Source: Rhodocyclaceae bacterium (GTDB lineage: Bacteria; Pseudomonadota; Gammaproteobacteria; Burkholderiales; Rhodocyclaceae). Taken from it: 64,000 bases of DNA. The stretch lies in contig JAGTRP010000019.1 of assembly GCA_018261935.1 (NCBI GenBank), positions 22,738 through 86,737 of the forward strand, written 5' to 3'. The notes beneath the pieces are model-generated. The model searched no databases. It was not told where the DNA came from and worked only from the letters and a program-made list of their open reading frames with translations. A program made the translations under genes and the position numbers. Below are positions 9,835 to 19,256 of this stretch, one piece after another. Position 1 is the stretch's first letter. Every line of letters starts with the position of its first letter.

Positions 9835-11973
9835 ATGGACGAAGAACTGATCGGGACCTTCCTGCAGGAATGCCGTGAATTGCTGGAGGAGATGGAGAGC
9901 CGCCTCTTGCAGGCCGAGGCTGGTGAATGCGACAGCGACTGCATCAACGCCATTTTCCGGGCTGCCCACACCATCAAGGGTTCCGCCGGCGTCTTCGGCT
10001 TCGAACCGGTGGTGCATTTCACCCACGGACTGGAAAGCGTCCTGGACAAGGTCCGGGACGGGCTCCAGCCCCTCGACGCCGGCCTCACCGGACTGCTCCT
10101 CGAATGCGGCGACCACCTGGGCCGCCTGGTGGAAGCGGCGGCTGCAGGTCGGGAATTGGAGGCGGGCGCCAGCGCCGCCGGGGCGGTCCTGAGCGGACGG
10201 CTGGCCGGCTATCTGGGCAGTGCCGCCGGGCCGGCTCCGGCGGCAGCCGCCACCGAGGCCACCGAGCCGGTCGCTGCGGATGTCGCCTGCGCCGCCACCG
10301 ACAACTGGCACATTTCCCTGCGTTTCGGCCGCGACGTACTGCGGAACGGCCTCGACCCCCTGTCCTTCCTGCGCTACCTCGGCACCCTGGGGGAGATCGC
10401 CGGCATCGCCACCCTCTACGACGGGCTGCCGGCAGCGGCCGACCTCCAGCCCGAGGACTGCTACCTGGGCTTCGAGCTGAGTTTTCGCAGCGACCGGGAC
10501 AAGGATGAAATCGAGGCCGTCTTCGATTTCATCCGGGACGACGCCACCATCCGCATCCTGCCGCCCAGGAGCAGCATCGACGAGTATGTCGAGCTCATCG
10601 CCGCCCAGCCGGAGGATGACCTGCGCCTGGGGCAGATCCTGGTGGAGTGCGGCACCCTGACCGAGCGCGAGCTGGCCGAGGCCCTGGCTGCCCAGAAGGC
10701 GGAGCCGGAAGCGGCGCGCCAGGCCCTGGGCCAGATCCTGGTCCAGGAGCGCATGGTGCAACCCGAGGTGGTGGTTGCCGCCCTCGAGAAGCAACGCGCC
10801 ACCGGCAGCGCTGCGGCGCCCCAGAAATCCACCATCCGGGTGGATGCGGAAAGGCTGGACCAGCTCATCAACCTCATCGGCGAACTGGTGATCTCCGGGG
10901 CCGGCGTGAACCTCACCGCCCAGCGGGGCCCCCGGGAAGCCATGGTGGAATCCGCCGCCACCCTGAACCGCCTCATCGAGGCCGTCCGGGACAGTGCCCT
11001 CAACCTGCGCATGGTCCAGATCGGCGATACCTTCAACCGCTTCCAGCGGGTCGTGCGGGATGTCTCCCGGCAGCTCGGCAAGGACATCCGCCTGGTGATC
11101 GAGGGTGCCGAGACCGAACTCGACAAGACAGTGGTGGAGAAGATTGGCGATCCCCTCATGCATCTGGTGCGCAACGCCATGGACCACGGCATCGAGAGCG
11201 CCGAGGCCCGCCTGGCCGCCGGCAAGCCGGCCCAGGGCACCATCAGCCTCAACGCCCACCACGACGCCGGCAGCATCGTCATCGAGGTGGGGGACGACGG
11301 CGGCGGCCTCTCCCGGGAGAAGATCCTGAAGAAGGCCATCGAGCGCGGCATCGTCGCCGAGGGCCAGGAATTGGGCGAGCGGGAGGTTTTCCGCCTCATC
11401 TTCGAGGCCGGCTTCTCCACCGCCGAGCAGGTTTCCGAACTGTCGGGCCGGGGCGTCGGCATGGACGTGGTCCGCCGCAATATCGAGGCCCTGCGGGGCA
11501 CCGTCGATATCGACAGCGTGCCGGGCCGGGGAACCCGCATGCGCATCCGCCTGCCGCTCACCATGGCCATCATCGATGGGTTCCTAGTGGGGGTCGGCGA
11601 ATCGGCCTTCGTCATTCCCCTGGACTTGGTGGTGGAGTGCGTGGAACTGACCGATGCCGGCCGCAGCGGCGATTACGTGAACCTGCGGGGCCAGCTCTTG
11701 CCCTTCCTGCGCCTGCGGGACCTGTTCGGCATCGAAGCCGCGCCCCCCGCCCGGGAGCAGATCGTCATCGTCCAGTTCGGCAGTTCCCGGGCCGGCCTGG
11801 TGGTGGATGCCCTGCACGGCGAATTCCAGACCGTCATCAAGCCCCTGGGCCCCATGTTCAGCCAGCTTTCCGGCATCAGCGGCTCCACCATCATGGGGTC
11901 CGGGGAAGTGGCCCTGATTCTCGATATCCCCCGGCTCATCCAGCACGCCGGCAACAGCGTGGCGGCGGCCTGA
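9835..11973 (+). CDS. cheA: Chemotaxis histidine kinase CheA with embedded MshEN-like segment
   Basis: A 712-aa CheA. An Hpt/P1 domain ([10 protein letters not shown], phospho-acceptor His45) is followed by a P2-like domain (about 150-250, opening with [11 protein letters not shown]). An unusual segment (264-320) contains two 24-residue LGQIL motifs. Then come P3 dimerisation ([19 protein letters not shown]), P4 ATPase (RNAMDHGIE, then GDDGGGLS and GRGVGMDVV) and P5 CheW-like (about 575-705). All kinase landmarks are intact. It autophosphorylates and passes phosphate to a receiver; the only receiver in this operon is at 17213. No CheR, CheB or dedicated CheY is in the window. Ribosome-site strength is modest, but ATG 9835 fits the P1 start. 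Confidence 0.95.
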   Translation: MDEELIGTFLQECRELLEEMESRLLQAEAGECDSDCINAIFRAAHTIKGSAGVFGFEPVVHFTHGLESVLDKVRDGLQPLDAGLTGLLLECGDHLGRLVEAAAAGRELEAGASAAGAVLSGRLAGYLGSAAGPAPAAAATEATEPVAADVACAATDNWHISLRFGRDVLRNGLDPLSFLRYLGTLGEIAGIATLYDGLPAAADLQPEDCYLGFELSFRSDRDKDEIEAVFDFIRDDATIRILPPRSSIDEYVELIAAQPEDDLRLGQILVECGTLTERELAEALAAQKAEPEAARQALGQILVQERMVQPEVVVAALEKQRATGSAAAPQKSTIRVDAERLDQLINLIGELVISGAGVNLTAQRGPREAMVESAATLNRLIEAVRDSALNLRMVQIGDTFNRFQRVVRDVSRQLGKDIRLVIEGAETELDKTVVEKIGDPLMHLVRNAMDHGIESAEARLAAGKPAQGTISLNAHHDAGSIVIEVGDDGGGLSREKILKKAIERGIVAEGQELGEREVFRLIFEAGFSTAEQVSELSGRGVGMDVVRRNIEALRGTVDIDSVPGRGTRMRIRLPLTMAIIDGFLVGVGESAFVIPLDLVVECVELTDAGRSGDYVNLRGQLLPFLRLRDLFGIEAAPPAREQIVIVQFGSSRAGLVVDALHGEFQTVIKPLGPMFSQLSGISGSTIMGSGEVALILDIPRLIQHAGNSVAAA
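10624..10794 (+). other. MshEN-like motif pair inside CheA
   Basis: CheA residues 264-287 ([20 protein letters not shown] then LAAQ) match the 24-residue MshEN pattern RLGxxLVxxGxLxxxxLxxxLxxQ. Residues 297-320 ([11 protein letters not shown] to EKQ) are a degenerate second copy that lacks the first Arg and the central Gly. The spacer is 9 residues instead of the usual 5. MshEN domains of type II secretion/pilus ATPases bind c-di-GMP; binding here is inferred. Confidence 0.55.
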
Positions 11974-12008
11974 CGCCCACACCGATTTCCATCCGAAGGA
12001 GACTTTTC

Positions 12009-13655
12009 ATGTTCAAGAATTTCAAGATCGGCCAGCGCCTGGGCTTCGGCTTCGCCGTCGTCCTGGCCCTGATGGCCTTCCTGTCCTACCTCGGCATCAG
12101 CCGCATGGCCGCCGTCAAGGACAACCTGGACATCGTCGTCCAGGAAAACAACGTCAAGATCGCCCTGGCCAACGGCATGCGTGGCCAGATCAACGTCATC
12201 GCCCGGGCGGTGCGCAACCTGGCCCTGACCAACGACGAGGCCATGATGAAGGCCGAGGAGGCCCGCGTCCAGCAGGCCCGCGTCAAGTACGACGAAATGC
12301 GCGACAAGCTCACCAGGATGGTCCGGTCGGAGGAGGGCAAGAAAATCCTGGCCGCCCTCGGCGACGACCAGGCCAAGACCAAGACTCCGGTAGACAAGGC
12401 AATGGCCCTCGGCCTCGCCAACAAGAACGACCAGGCGGCCGAAGTCCTCCTTAAGGAAGTCCGCGGTCCCCAGGGCAAGTGGCTCGATGACATCAACGCC
12501 ATGATCGAGCGCCAGGAGCTCCAGAACAAGGAGCTGATGGAAAAGGCGACGGCCGATTACAACAGCGGCTTCGCCTGGATGGTCGGGCTGTTCGCGGCCT
12601 CCATGGCCATCGGCATCGCCTTCGCCTGGATCATCACCCGCGGCATCACCCGTCCCCTGGGCGAAGCCGTGGAAGTGGCCAACCGCCTCGCCGAAGGCGA
12701 CCTGTCGGTGCGGTTGACCGCGGACTCCAAGGACGAAACCGGCCTGCTGGTGGCGGCCATGGGCAACATGGTGGAGAAGCTCTCCCACATCATCGGCGAG
12801 GTGCGGGGCTCGTCCCAGGCCCTGGGCAGCGCCTCCGAAGAAGTGAGCGCCACCGCCCAGAGCCTCTCCCAGCTCTCTTCCGAGCAGGCGGCCAGCGTCG
12901 AAGAGATTTCGGCCACCGTCGAGCAGGCGTCGGCGTCCATCAAGCAGAACACCGAGAACGCCAAGGTCACCGACGGCATGGCCACCCAGGCCGCCTCGCA
13001 AGCCGGGGAGGGCGGGAATGCCGTGCGGGAGACGGTGGCGGCCATGAAGAGCATCGCCGACAAGATCGGCATCATTGACGACATCGCCTACCAGACCAAC
13101 CTCCTGGCCCTGAATGCCGCCATCGAGGCGGCCCGGGCAGGGGAGCACGGCAAGGGCTTCGCGGTGGTGGCGGCGGAGGTGCGCAAACTCGCCGAGCGCA
13201 GCCAGGTGGCGGCCCAGGAGATCGGCCAGGTGGCCCAGGGCAGCGTGGCCCTGGCGGAGAAGGCCGGCAAGCTCCTGGACGAGATGGTGCCCACCATCCA
13301 GAAGACTTCGGACCTGGTCCAGGAAATCGCCATGGCTTCCGAGGAGCAGTCTTCCGGAGTCGGCCAGATCAATACCGCCATGAGCCAGCTCGGCCAGGCC
13401 ACCCAGCAGAATGCCTCGGCTTCCGAGGAACTGGCGGCCACCGCCGAGGAAATGAGCAGTCAGGCCGAACAGTTGCAGAAGCTCATGGCCTTCTTCCGGA
13501 CCGATGCGTCGGCCGAGGTGGCCGAGGCACCGGCAGCCGCCGGGAAGCCGGCCGGACGTTTCGCCTCCCAGCCGTCGGTGGGGCGCTTCGCCGCCAGGCC
13601 GGTGCTGGCTGTCGCTGGCGGTGCCGGCGGCAACAAGGACTTCGTCCAGTTCTGA
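12009..13655 (+). CDS. Methyl-accepting chemotaxis protein, four-helix-bundle type
   Basis: A 548-aa transmembrane receptor. A first membrane helix (about 9-31), a periplasmic helical-bundle sensor of about 150 residues (4HB_MCP-like), a second helix (about 190-210) and a HAMP domain ([20 protein letters not shown]) precede a signalling domain with hairpin [18 protein letters not shown]. The C-terminus is a flexible Ala/Gly tail ending DFVQF, not the classical WxxF CheR/CheB tether. AGGAGA before ATG 12009 supports the start. It lies between cheA and cheW in one operon and should feed that CheA. Confidence 0.93.
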   Translation: MFKNFKIGQRLGFGFAVVLALMAFLSYLGISRMAAVKDNLDIVVQENNVKIALANGMRGQINVIARAVRNLALTNDEAMMKAEEARVQQARVKYDEMRDKLTRMVRSEEGKKILAALGDDQAKTKTPVDKAMALGLANKNDQAAEVLLKEVRGPQGKWLDDINAMIERQELQNKELMEKATADYNSGFAWMVGLFAASMAIGIAFAWIITRGITRPLGEAVEVANRLAEGDLSVRLTADSKDETGLLVAAMGNMVEKLSHIIGEVRGSSQALGSASEEVSATAQSLSQLSSEQAASVEEISATVEQASASIKQNTENAKVTDGMATQAASQAGEGGNAVRETVAAMKSIADKIGIIDDIAYQTNLLALNAAIEAARAGEHGKGFAVVAAEVRKLAERSQVAAQEIGQVAQGSVALAEKAGKLLDEMVPTIQKTSDLVQEIAMASEEQSSGVGQINTAMSQLGQATQQNASASEELAATAEEMSSQAEQLQKLMAFFRTDASAEVAEAPAAAGKPAGRFASQPSVGRFAARPVLAVAGGAGGNKDFVQF

Positions 13656-13679
13656 CAGCCATCATCGGAGAGCACTGAC

Positions 13680-14198
13680 ATGGAAAATGCAATAGTCCCG
13701 GTCGGGCCGGCCGCCGCCGAAAGCGGCCAGTACCTGACCTTCATCCTGGGGCGGGAGACCTATTCGATAGGCATCCTCGCCATCAAGGAAATCATCGAAT
13801 ACGGGTCCGTCACGGCGGTGCCGATGATGCCGGCCTTCGTGCGCGGGGTCATCAACCTGCGGGGGGCGGTGGTGCCGGTCCTCGACCTGCTGGCCCGCTT
13901 CGGCATGGGCCGGACCGAGATCTCGCGTCGCAGCTGCATCGTCATCGTCGAAGTCAGGAACGGCCACGAGATCCTGGACGTTGGCATCCTGGTGGATGCG
14001 GTCAACGAGGTGGTGGCCATTCCCGCTGCCGATATCGAGGCGGCTCCGAGCTTCGGCTCCCGGATCGATACCCGCTTCATCGCCGGTATGGGGAAAGTGG
14101 GCGGCCAGTTCGTGGTGATCCTTAATGTCGAACGGGTCGCCGACTGCGCCGACATCGCTGCCGGATTACCGCCAAGCCAACTGGCCCTGGCTGCCTGA
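13680..14198 (+). CDS. cheW: CheW coupling protein
   Basis: A 172-aa CheW-fold adaptor that links receptors to CheA. Family landmarks are visible: YLTFILGRETYSIGILAIKEI, PAFVRGVINLRGAVVPVLDL (receptor-binding loop) and VGILVDAVNEVVAIP. It lies 24 nt after the first receptor and 24 nt before the second, consistent with one transcript. Length and motifs are normal for the family. Confidence 0.94.
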   Translation: MENAIVPVGPAAAESGQYLTFILGRETYSIGILAIKEIIEYGSVTAVPMMPAFVRGVINLRGAVVPVLDLLARFGMGRTEISRRSCIVIVEVRNGHEILDVGILVDAVNEVVAIPAADIEAAPSFGSRIDTRFIAGMGKVGGQFVVILNVERVADCADIAAGLPPSQLALAA

Positions 14199-14222
14199 TC
14201 CAAACCTTTTTGGGAGATGACG

Positions 14223-15824
14223 ATGATAATCAACAACTTGTCCATCAAGAAGAAACTCGTCGCAGGATTTGGGCTGGCCACCCTGTGCAGCACCGTGGCC
14301 GTGGGCTTCGCCCTGGTTGGCCTGCTGCATGTAGAGAAACAGGTGGGGCAGCTGGTGGAGCGGGACCAGGCCCTGGCCTTCGCTTCCTCCGAAATGCTGG
14401 CCCATGGTCTGCAAATGGAGCAGGCTTTGCGCAATATCGTCCTGGACCCGAAGAATGAGCGGGCCTACAAGAACCTGGAGGCGGCCGGCAAGGACTTCGC
14501 CGAACTCCTCGAACAAGCCCGCGGCCTGGCCGGGGGGGACGGCAAGACCGGTGCGCTGCTGCAGGAAATCGGGCAGCTCCGGGAAAAGCAGCAGCCGGTA
14601 CAGGCCCGGGTCGTGGGGCTGGCCAAGGGCGAGACGGCGGCCGCCATCAGCCTTATCAACCAGGAAGAAACGCCCCTCTGGCGGGATCTCAGGGCCCGGC
14701 TGGTCTCCCTCAACAAGGCCAAGAAGGCCGACCTCCAGGCTGCGGTGGCCGAAATCCGGCAGATCGGCGAGAACGTCAAGGCCACCGGCCTCGGCCTCGG
14801 CGCCCTGTCCCTGCTGATCGTGGCCGCCAGCGCCTTCCTGCTCATCCGCGCCATCACGAGGCCTATCGCCCAGGCCGTGACCCTCGCCAACCGCCTGGCG
14901 GAAGGCGACCTGTCGGCGACGGTGCAATCATCCTCCCGGGACGAGGTAGGGCAGCTGATGGCGGCCCTGGGCCACATGGCCGAAAAGCTGTCCCAGGTCA
15001 TCGGCGCCGTCCGCAGCACCGCCGCCACCCTGGCCAACGCTTCCGCCCAGGTCAGCGCCACTGCCCAGAGCCTGGCCCAGTCGGCCACCGAACAGGCGAC
15101 GGGCGTGGACCAGGCGAGCGCCTCGGTGAAGGACATCACGGCCTCCATCCACCGCAACAGCGACAATGCCGGCGTCACCGACGGCATGGCGACCCAGGCG
15201 GCGCGGGAAGCCCAGGACGGCGGTGAGGCGGTGCGGGAAACCGTAAGCGCCATGAAAGCCATCGCCGGCAAGATCGGGGTGGTGGATGAAATCGCCTACC
15301 AGACCAACCTCCTGGCCCTGAACGCCGCCATCGAGGCGGCCCGGGCCGGCGAGCACGGCAAGGGTTTCGCCGTGGTGGCCGCCGAGGTGAGGAAGCTCGC
15401 CCAGCGCAGCCAGTCGGCGGCCCAGGAGATCGGCGACGTGGCTGGCCGTTCCGTGGCCCTGGCGGAAAAGGCCGGCGAGCTCCTGGTATCCATGGTGCCG
15501 GCCATCGCCAAGACCTCGGGCCTGGTGCAGGAAATCGCGGCCTTGTCCCGGGAGCAGGCTTCCGGCGTCGCCCAGATCGACGGTGCCATGGGCCAGCTCA
15601 ACCAGACCACCCAGCAGAACGCCTCGGCGTCCGAAGAGCTCGCCGCCACCGCCGAGGAAATGAGCGGCCAGGCGGAGCAGCTCCAGGAACTCATGGCCTT
15701 CTTCCGCACCGTGGCGACGGAAGGGACGGCGAAGCCGGCCCCGGCTCGCGGCCGGCCGGACTTCAAGCGGCCCGCCGGGCTTCTTCCCGTTGTCGAATTG
15801 GCCGGCGCGGGCAACTTCAACTGA
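14223..15824 (+). CDS. Methyl-accepting chemotaxis protein
   Basis: A 533-aa transmembrane receptor with a 4HB-type periplasmic domain between helices at about residues 11-33 and 190-212, a HAMP domain ([20 protein letters not shown]) and a signalling domain with [19 protein letters not shown] chose ATG 14223 because TGGGAG (14211-14216) is 6 nt upstream; ATG 14217 would touch that site. The signalling half is very similar to the receptor at 12009. Its tail, ending GAGNFN, lacks any tether motif. Confidence 0.92.
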   Translation: MIINNLSIKKKLVAGFGLATLCSTVAVGFALVGLLHVEKQVGQLVERDQALAFASSEMLAHGLQMEQALRNIVLDPKNERAYKNLEAAGKDFAELLEQARGLAGGDGKTGALLQEIGQLREKQQPVQARVVGLAKGETAAAISLINQEETPLWRDLRARLVSLNKAKKADLQAAVAEIRQIGENVKATGLGLGALSLLIVAASAFLLIRAITRPIAQAVTLANRLAEGDLSATVQSSSRDEVGQLMAALGHMAEKLSQVIGAVRSTAATLANASAQVSATAQSLAQSATEQATGVDQASASVKDITASIHRNSDNAGVTDGMATQAAREAQDGGEAVRETVSAMKAIAGKIGVVDEIAYQTNLLALNAAIEAARAGEHGKGFAVVAAEVRKLAQRSQSAAQEIGDVAGRSVALAEKAGELLVSMVPAIAKTSGLVQEIAALSREQASGVAQIDGAMGQLNQTTQQNASASEELAATAEEMSGQAEQLQELMAFFRTVATEGTAKPAPARGRPDFKRPAGLLPVVELAGAGNFN

Positions 15825-15834
15825 TTCTGAAACG

Positions 15835-16443
15835 ATGCACGATTCAACTCTCGAGAACCTGGGCGCGCCACTGCAGCAAGTGGTGCGGGCCAATGCCAGC
15901 ATCCGCGCCGTCATCGACATGGCGCGCCGGGTGAACCTGGTGGCCATCAACGCCTCCCTGGCAGCGAAAAAGGCTGGGGCCCAGGCTCGGGGGTTCGGCG
16001 TGGTATCCGCCGAATTGCGGCAGTTCAGCGACTGGCTGAACGGGCAGATGGGCGACCTCGACCGGCTCATCGCCGTGCAGGTGGTGAACCTGGCCGAGGT
16101 GGCCAAGGAACGCCGCCAGCACCGCCATCTCCAGCGGGCCCAGGAATGCTGCGTCGGCAGCGGCCCGATGGCCCTTGTCACCGCCCGCATCGGGGAGCGC
16201 CTGAGCCTGGCGGACCAGGCCAACCGGCAGCGCTGGCAAGACCTCGGCCTGCGCACCCGGCGGATATTGCGCCTGTGCGGCACCGGCACGGCCCTGGCCC
16301 GGGCGGCCAAGGTCGAGGCGGTGTACGGCGGCGCCTTCGCCGGCGGGCTCCGCCTGGTGGCGGAGGAAATTGAGGCGGCCATCGCCGCCATCCACGAAAC
16401 CCTCAGAGAACTGGGCAACGACCTGGCCCACGCACAACCATGA
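15835..16443 (+). CDS. Mini receptor-like protein with degenerate MCP signalling tip
   Basis: A 202-aa soluble protein with no membrane helix, HAMP or recognisable sensor domain. Residues 25-70 align with the MCP hairpin tip: VNLVAINASLAAKKAGAQ against [18 protein letters not shown], then ARGFGVVSAELRQFS against [15 protein letters not shown]. Several contact residues differ (Gln-Thr before Asn is Arg-Val; the Glu of IEAA is Ala). The rest is helical and includes two adjacent cysteines (QECCVG). It overlaps the ODP gene by ATGA. Sensorless cytoplasmic receptors paired with ODP are known from Treponema denticola; this is a far shorter, diverged version. Interaction with CheA is inferred. Confidence 0.75.
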   Translation: MHDSTLENLGAPLQQVVRANASIRAVIDMARRVNLVAINASLAAKKAGAQARGFGVVSAELRQFSDWLNGQMGDLDRLIAVQVVNLAEVAKERRQHRHLQRAQECCVGSGPMALVTARIGERLSLADQANRQRWQDLGLRTRRILRLCGTGTALARAAKVEAVYGGAFAGGLRLVAEEIEAAIAAIHETLRELGNDLAHAQP

Positions 16444-17216
16444 AAAAAATCACAACCATCTTCCAGAGCGGCAATCACTCCTGGGCCGTGGTGGCCCGGG
16501 ACCCGGACCGCCCCGACTACCTCATCGACACCAACGAGTACCTGGTGGTCTCCGACGGGCGCGGCCTCCTGACCGATCCCGGCGGCTCCGAAATCTTCGC
16601 CGCCGTCTTCGCGGCCCTGGCCCACGATTACGACCCCGCCTGCATCGAGTCCATCTTCGCCTCCCACCAGGACCCGGACATCATTTCTTCCCTGGCCCTG
16701 TGGCTGGCCTTCAAGCCGGAGCTGAAGTGCCACCTGAGCTGGCTGTGGTCCGAGTTCGTGCCCCATTTCGGCGGCGACGACCAGACCCTGGTGCCCATTC
16801 CTGACGAGGGGGCCGTGATCCCCCTGGGCACCCTCGCCCTGGAGGCGGTACCCGCCCACTTCCTGCATTCCTCGGGCAACTTCCACCTCTACGACGAGCG
16901 GGCCCGCATCCTCTTTTCCGGCGACGTGGGCGCCGCCCTGCTGCCTGAGCGGGCCGGCCTCTTCGTCACCGATTTCGATTTCCACATCCGCCATGCCGAG
17001 GGTTTCCACCGCCGCTGGATGGGGTCCAACGAGGCCAAGCGGGACTGGTGCGAGCGGGCCAGCCGCCTGGACATCGACATGCTCTGCCCCCAGCACGGCG
17101 CCATCTACCAGGGGGCCGACGTCATGCGCTTCATCAACTGGTTCGACGAGCTGGAAGTCGGCCTGGGCCGGATCAATCCCCAGGGCCGTTCCCTGGCAGA
17201 AAAGAGGGCGGCATGA
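16440..17216 (+). CDS. ODP-type oxygen-binding diiron protein (metallo-beta-lactamase fold)
   Basis: A 258-aa protein related to the metallo-beta-lactamase domain of flavodiiron proteins but lacking a flavodoxin domain. Candidate metal ligands are His76, Asp78 and Asp80 in ASHQDPD (variant HxExD), His143 in FLHSSGNFHLYD, Asp162 in LFSGDVGA and His219 in CPQHGAIY. In spirochaetes such proteins bind O2 at a diiron site and signal through sensorless chemoreceptors. Overlapping ATGA junctions join it to the mini receptor before it and the receiver after it, supporting a sensor role. It could instead be an NO or O2 reductase, but no electron-donor domain is fused. Confidence 0.82.
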   Translation: MKKITTIFQSGNHSWAVVARDPDRPDYLIDTNEYLVVSDGRGLLTDPGGSEIFAAVFAALAHDYDPACIESIFASHQDPDIISSLALWLAFKPELKCHLSWLWSEFVPHFGGDDQTLVPIPDEGAVIPLGTLALEAVPAHFLHSSGNFHLYDERARILFSGDVGAALLPERAGLFVTDFDFHIRHAEGFHRRWMGSNEAKRDWCERASRLDIDMLCPQHGAIYQGADVMRFINWFDELEVGLGRINPQGRSLAEKRAA

Positions 17217-17608
17217 CCGGGGCGGGCGGGTCCGTAGCGCCACGGATGGCATGGCGGCTGCTGCTGGTGGAAGATTCGGACGACGACGCCGAGCTGATCC
17301 GCCTCAGCCTGGAGCAGGCAGGGCTGGCGGCGGCCATCTCCCGGGTCTCCCGGCGGGAGGATTTGTGCCGGTGCCTGGAGGAGGGCGGCTGGGACGCGGT
17401 GGTCTGCGACCACCACCTGCCGGACCTGGATTCCCTGCGGGCCCTGGAGCTGGTTGCGGCGCGCCAGGCGGGGTTGCCCTTCATCCTGGTCTCCGGCGCC
17501 ATTCCCGATGAATTGGCGGCGGAGGTGCTGCGCCGCGGCGCCAGGGATTTCATCAGCAAGGGCGACCTCGGGAAGCTGCCCGCGGCCCTGGGGCGGGAGT
17601 TATCATGA
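17213..17608 (+). CDS. Single-domain response regulator of the chemosensory operon
   Basis: A 131-aa receiver with LLVEDSDDDAE, phospho-acceptor Asp66 in AVVCDHHLPD, LVSGAIPDE and a conserved Lys in DFISKGDL. It is CheY-sized but closer in sequence to receivers of hybrid kinases. It overlaps the ODP gene and the cytochrome gene by ATGA at both ends. As the only receiver in this operon it is the best candidate phosphate acceptor of the CheA. Whether it binds the flagellar motor or another output is unknown. Confidence 0.88.
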   Translation: MTGAGGSVAPRMAWRLLLVEDSDDDAELIRLSLEQAGLAAAISRVSRREDLCRCLEEGGWDAVVCDHHLPDLDSLRALELVAARQAGLPFILVSGAIPDELAAEVLRRGARDFISKGDLGKLPAALGRELS

Positions 17609-18585
17609 AATCCATCCTCTTTCTCGCTCTCGCCTGTGCCCAGGGCGCTTCCGCCCTGGCTGCCGAACCTGCCAAGTTCAGCCTCCTCGACCATCCGGCT
17701 CCCAATGTGGAGACCTTGCCCCAGGATCACTACGGCAAGCTCGTCCGGGAAGGCCGCGAACTGGCCACCCGCACCTTCGCCTACGTCGGGCCGGAGGTAA
17801 AGGACCCCAACAAACGCTACGCCGGCAACAACCTGGCCTGTACCTCCTGCCACCAGGACGGGGCTGCCAAGCCCTACGCCATGCCCTGGGTGGGCGTGAG
17901 CGCCACCTTCCCCCAATATCGGGGCCGGGAAGACGAGGTCAGCACCGTCGAGGAACGGGTGAACGGCTGCATGGAGCGCAGCATGAACGGCAAGCCGCTG
18001 CCCCTGGATTCCCGGGAGATGAAGGCCTTCGTTGCCTACATCCATTTCCTCTCCCGGGGCGTTCCGGTGGGGGCCAGCCTCGAGGGCGCCGGCACCAAGG
18101 CCAGTCCCCCGCCCAACCGGCGCGCCGACCCGGCGGCCGGGGAAGCCATCTTCAAGGCCAAGTGCGCCGCCTGCCACGGCGAAAACGGCCAGGGGCTGCG
18201 GGCCGGCCAGCCCGGGGATGCCCAGGGCTATGTCTTCCCGCCGCTCTGGGGGCCGGACAGCTTCAACAACGGAGCCGGCATGAACCGCATGCTGACGGCC
18301 GTCAACTTCATCCGCCACAACATGCCCCAGGGCACCACCTACGCCAACCCGGTCCTGACCGACGAGCAGGCCTATGATGTGACCGCCTACATCCTGTCGA
18401 AGCCGCGCCCGGTCAAGGCCAATCTGGAGGCGGATTTCCCGGCCCGCTGGAACAAGCCGGTGGATGCCGCCTTCCCGCCCTACGTGGATGGCGCCTCGGC
18501 GGACCAGCACCGCTTCGGCCCCTATCCGCCCCTGATGGAAATGGCCAAGAAGCGCGCCGCCGAGCGCCAGGCCCTGGGCAAGTAA
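17605..18585 (+). CDS. Periplasmic diheme cytochrome c, TsdA-like thiosulfate dehydrogenase family
   Basis: A 326-aa secreted protein (signal peptide about 1-20). Two haem sites are present: CTSCH (79-83) and CAACH (187-191). Between them GVSATFPQYRGRED and VNGCMERSMNGKPLP match the TsdA family, where the Cys (here Cys122) is the distal ligand of haem 1 in the thiosulfate-to-tetrathionate enzyme. MPQGTT supplies a possible Met ligand for haem 2. It is fused to the chemosensory operon by ATGA with the receiver gene. It may oxidise thiosulfate, reduce tetrathionate or report redox state; direction cannot be told from sequence. Confidence 0.8.
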   Translation: MKSILFLALACAQGASALAAEPAKFSLLDHPAPNVETLPQDHYGKLVREGRELATRTFAYVGPEVKDPNKRYAGNNLACTSCHQDGAAKPYAMPWVGVSATFPQYRGREDEVSTVEERVNGCMERSMNGKPLPLDSREMKAFVAYIHFLSRGVPVGASLEGAGTKASPPPNRRADPAAGEAIFKAKCAACHGENGQGLRAGQPGDAQGYVFPPLWGPDSFNNGAGMNRMLTAVNFIRHNMPQGTTYANPVLTDEQAYDVTAYILSKPRPVKANLEADFPARWNKPVDAAFPPYVDGASADQHRFGPYPPLMEMAKKRAAERQALGK

Positions 18586-18593
18586 AACCAGGC

Positions 18594-18617
18594 GGGGCGA
18601 GGCTGCAGCCTCGCCCC
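18594..18617 (+). terminator. Perfect 10-bp hairpin after the chemosensory operon
   Basis: GGGGCGAGGC, loop TGCA, GCCTCGCCCC starts 9 nt after the cytochrome stop. It is a perfect palindrome without a T-tract, so it would be a weak or factor-dependent terminator. It marks the likely 3' end of the STAS-to-cytochrome operon. Confidence 0.6.
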
Positions 18618-18802
18618 GGCCCAGGGGGAAGTATCTGACGAGAAGGGGGGGCGATCTCCTCCGGAATTGCCGGGTAGACCCAATGGCTTTGGCTGGCCCC
18701 GCGTCTATAACTGGACGTACAGCCCTGGCCGGGACAGCGATCCGCGATGCGTCGCGGCCATTCGCTTCCCGTCGTCTACCCCATTTCCCGGAGGATGCCC
18801 GA

Positions 18803-19231
18803 ATGAAGAATACCCCGCTTTTCGCCGCGGCCGCGCTGGCCGCCCTGCTCCTCCCGGGCTGTTCGACCGTGGAGTACGGCCGGCAGGGCTCCCTGAGCGA
18901 CTACGAGACGAAGGCCATGAGCTGCCAGGACATCGATCAGGAAATGACCCGGGTGGTGGGGTTCGTCGAGCAGGTGAACACGTCGACCCGGCACAGCTGG
19001 TACAACATTCCGGCGGTCCTGGAGACCCATTGGATCGGCAACAGCCGGGAGAAGAGCCTGGCCCTGGAGAGCGCCAACAGCCGCATGGTTCAGCTGTGGA
19101 CCCTGCGGGACAGCAAGAAATGCGGCAATGGAAACGGTGCCGGCGTCGGCGGCGGCAAGGCCGGCGGCGATTTGCAGCCCCTCAGCCTGCCGGTGCAGAA
19201 GCCCGAGGTCGAAGAGCAGCACATCAATTGA
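18803..19231 (+). CDS. Small lipoprotein of unknown function
   Basis: A 142-aa protein with a lipoprotein signal (ALAALLLPGCST, lipidated Cys at about 20). The mature part is helical with SCQDIDQEMTRVVGFVEQV and two further cysteines that may pair (MSCQD, KKCGN), then a Gly/Asn linker and an acidic tail. GGAGG (18790-18794) precedes ATG 18803. Some small envelope lipoproteins share the 'SCxxIxxE' style of start, but I do not recognise a named family. Confidence 0.72.
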   Translation: MKNTPLFAAAALAALLLPGCSTVEYGRQGSLSDYETKAMSCQDIDQEMTRVVGFVEQVNTSTRHSWYNIPAVLETHWIGNSREKSLALESANSRMVQLWTLRDSKKCGNGNGAGVGGGKAGGDLQPLSLPVQKPEVEEQHIN

Positions 19232-19256
19232 CACGCCGGCCGGGCGGGCCGGGGTT

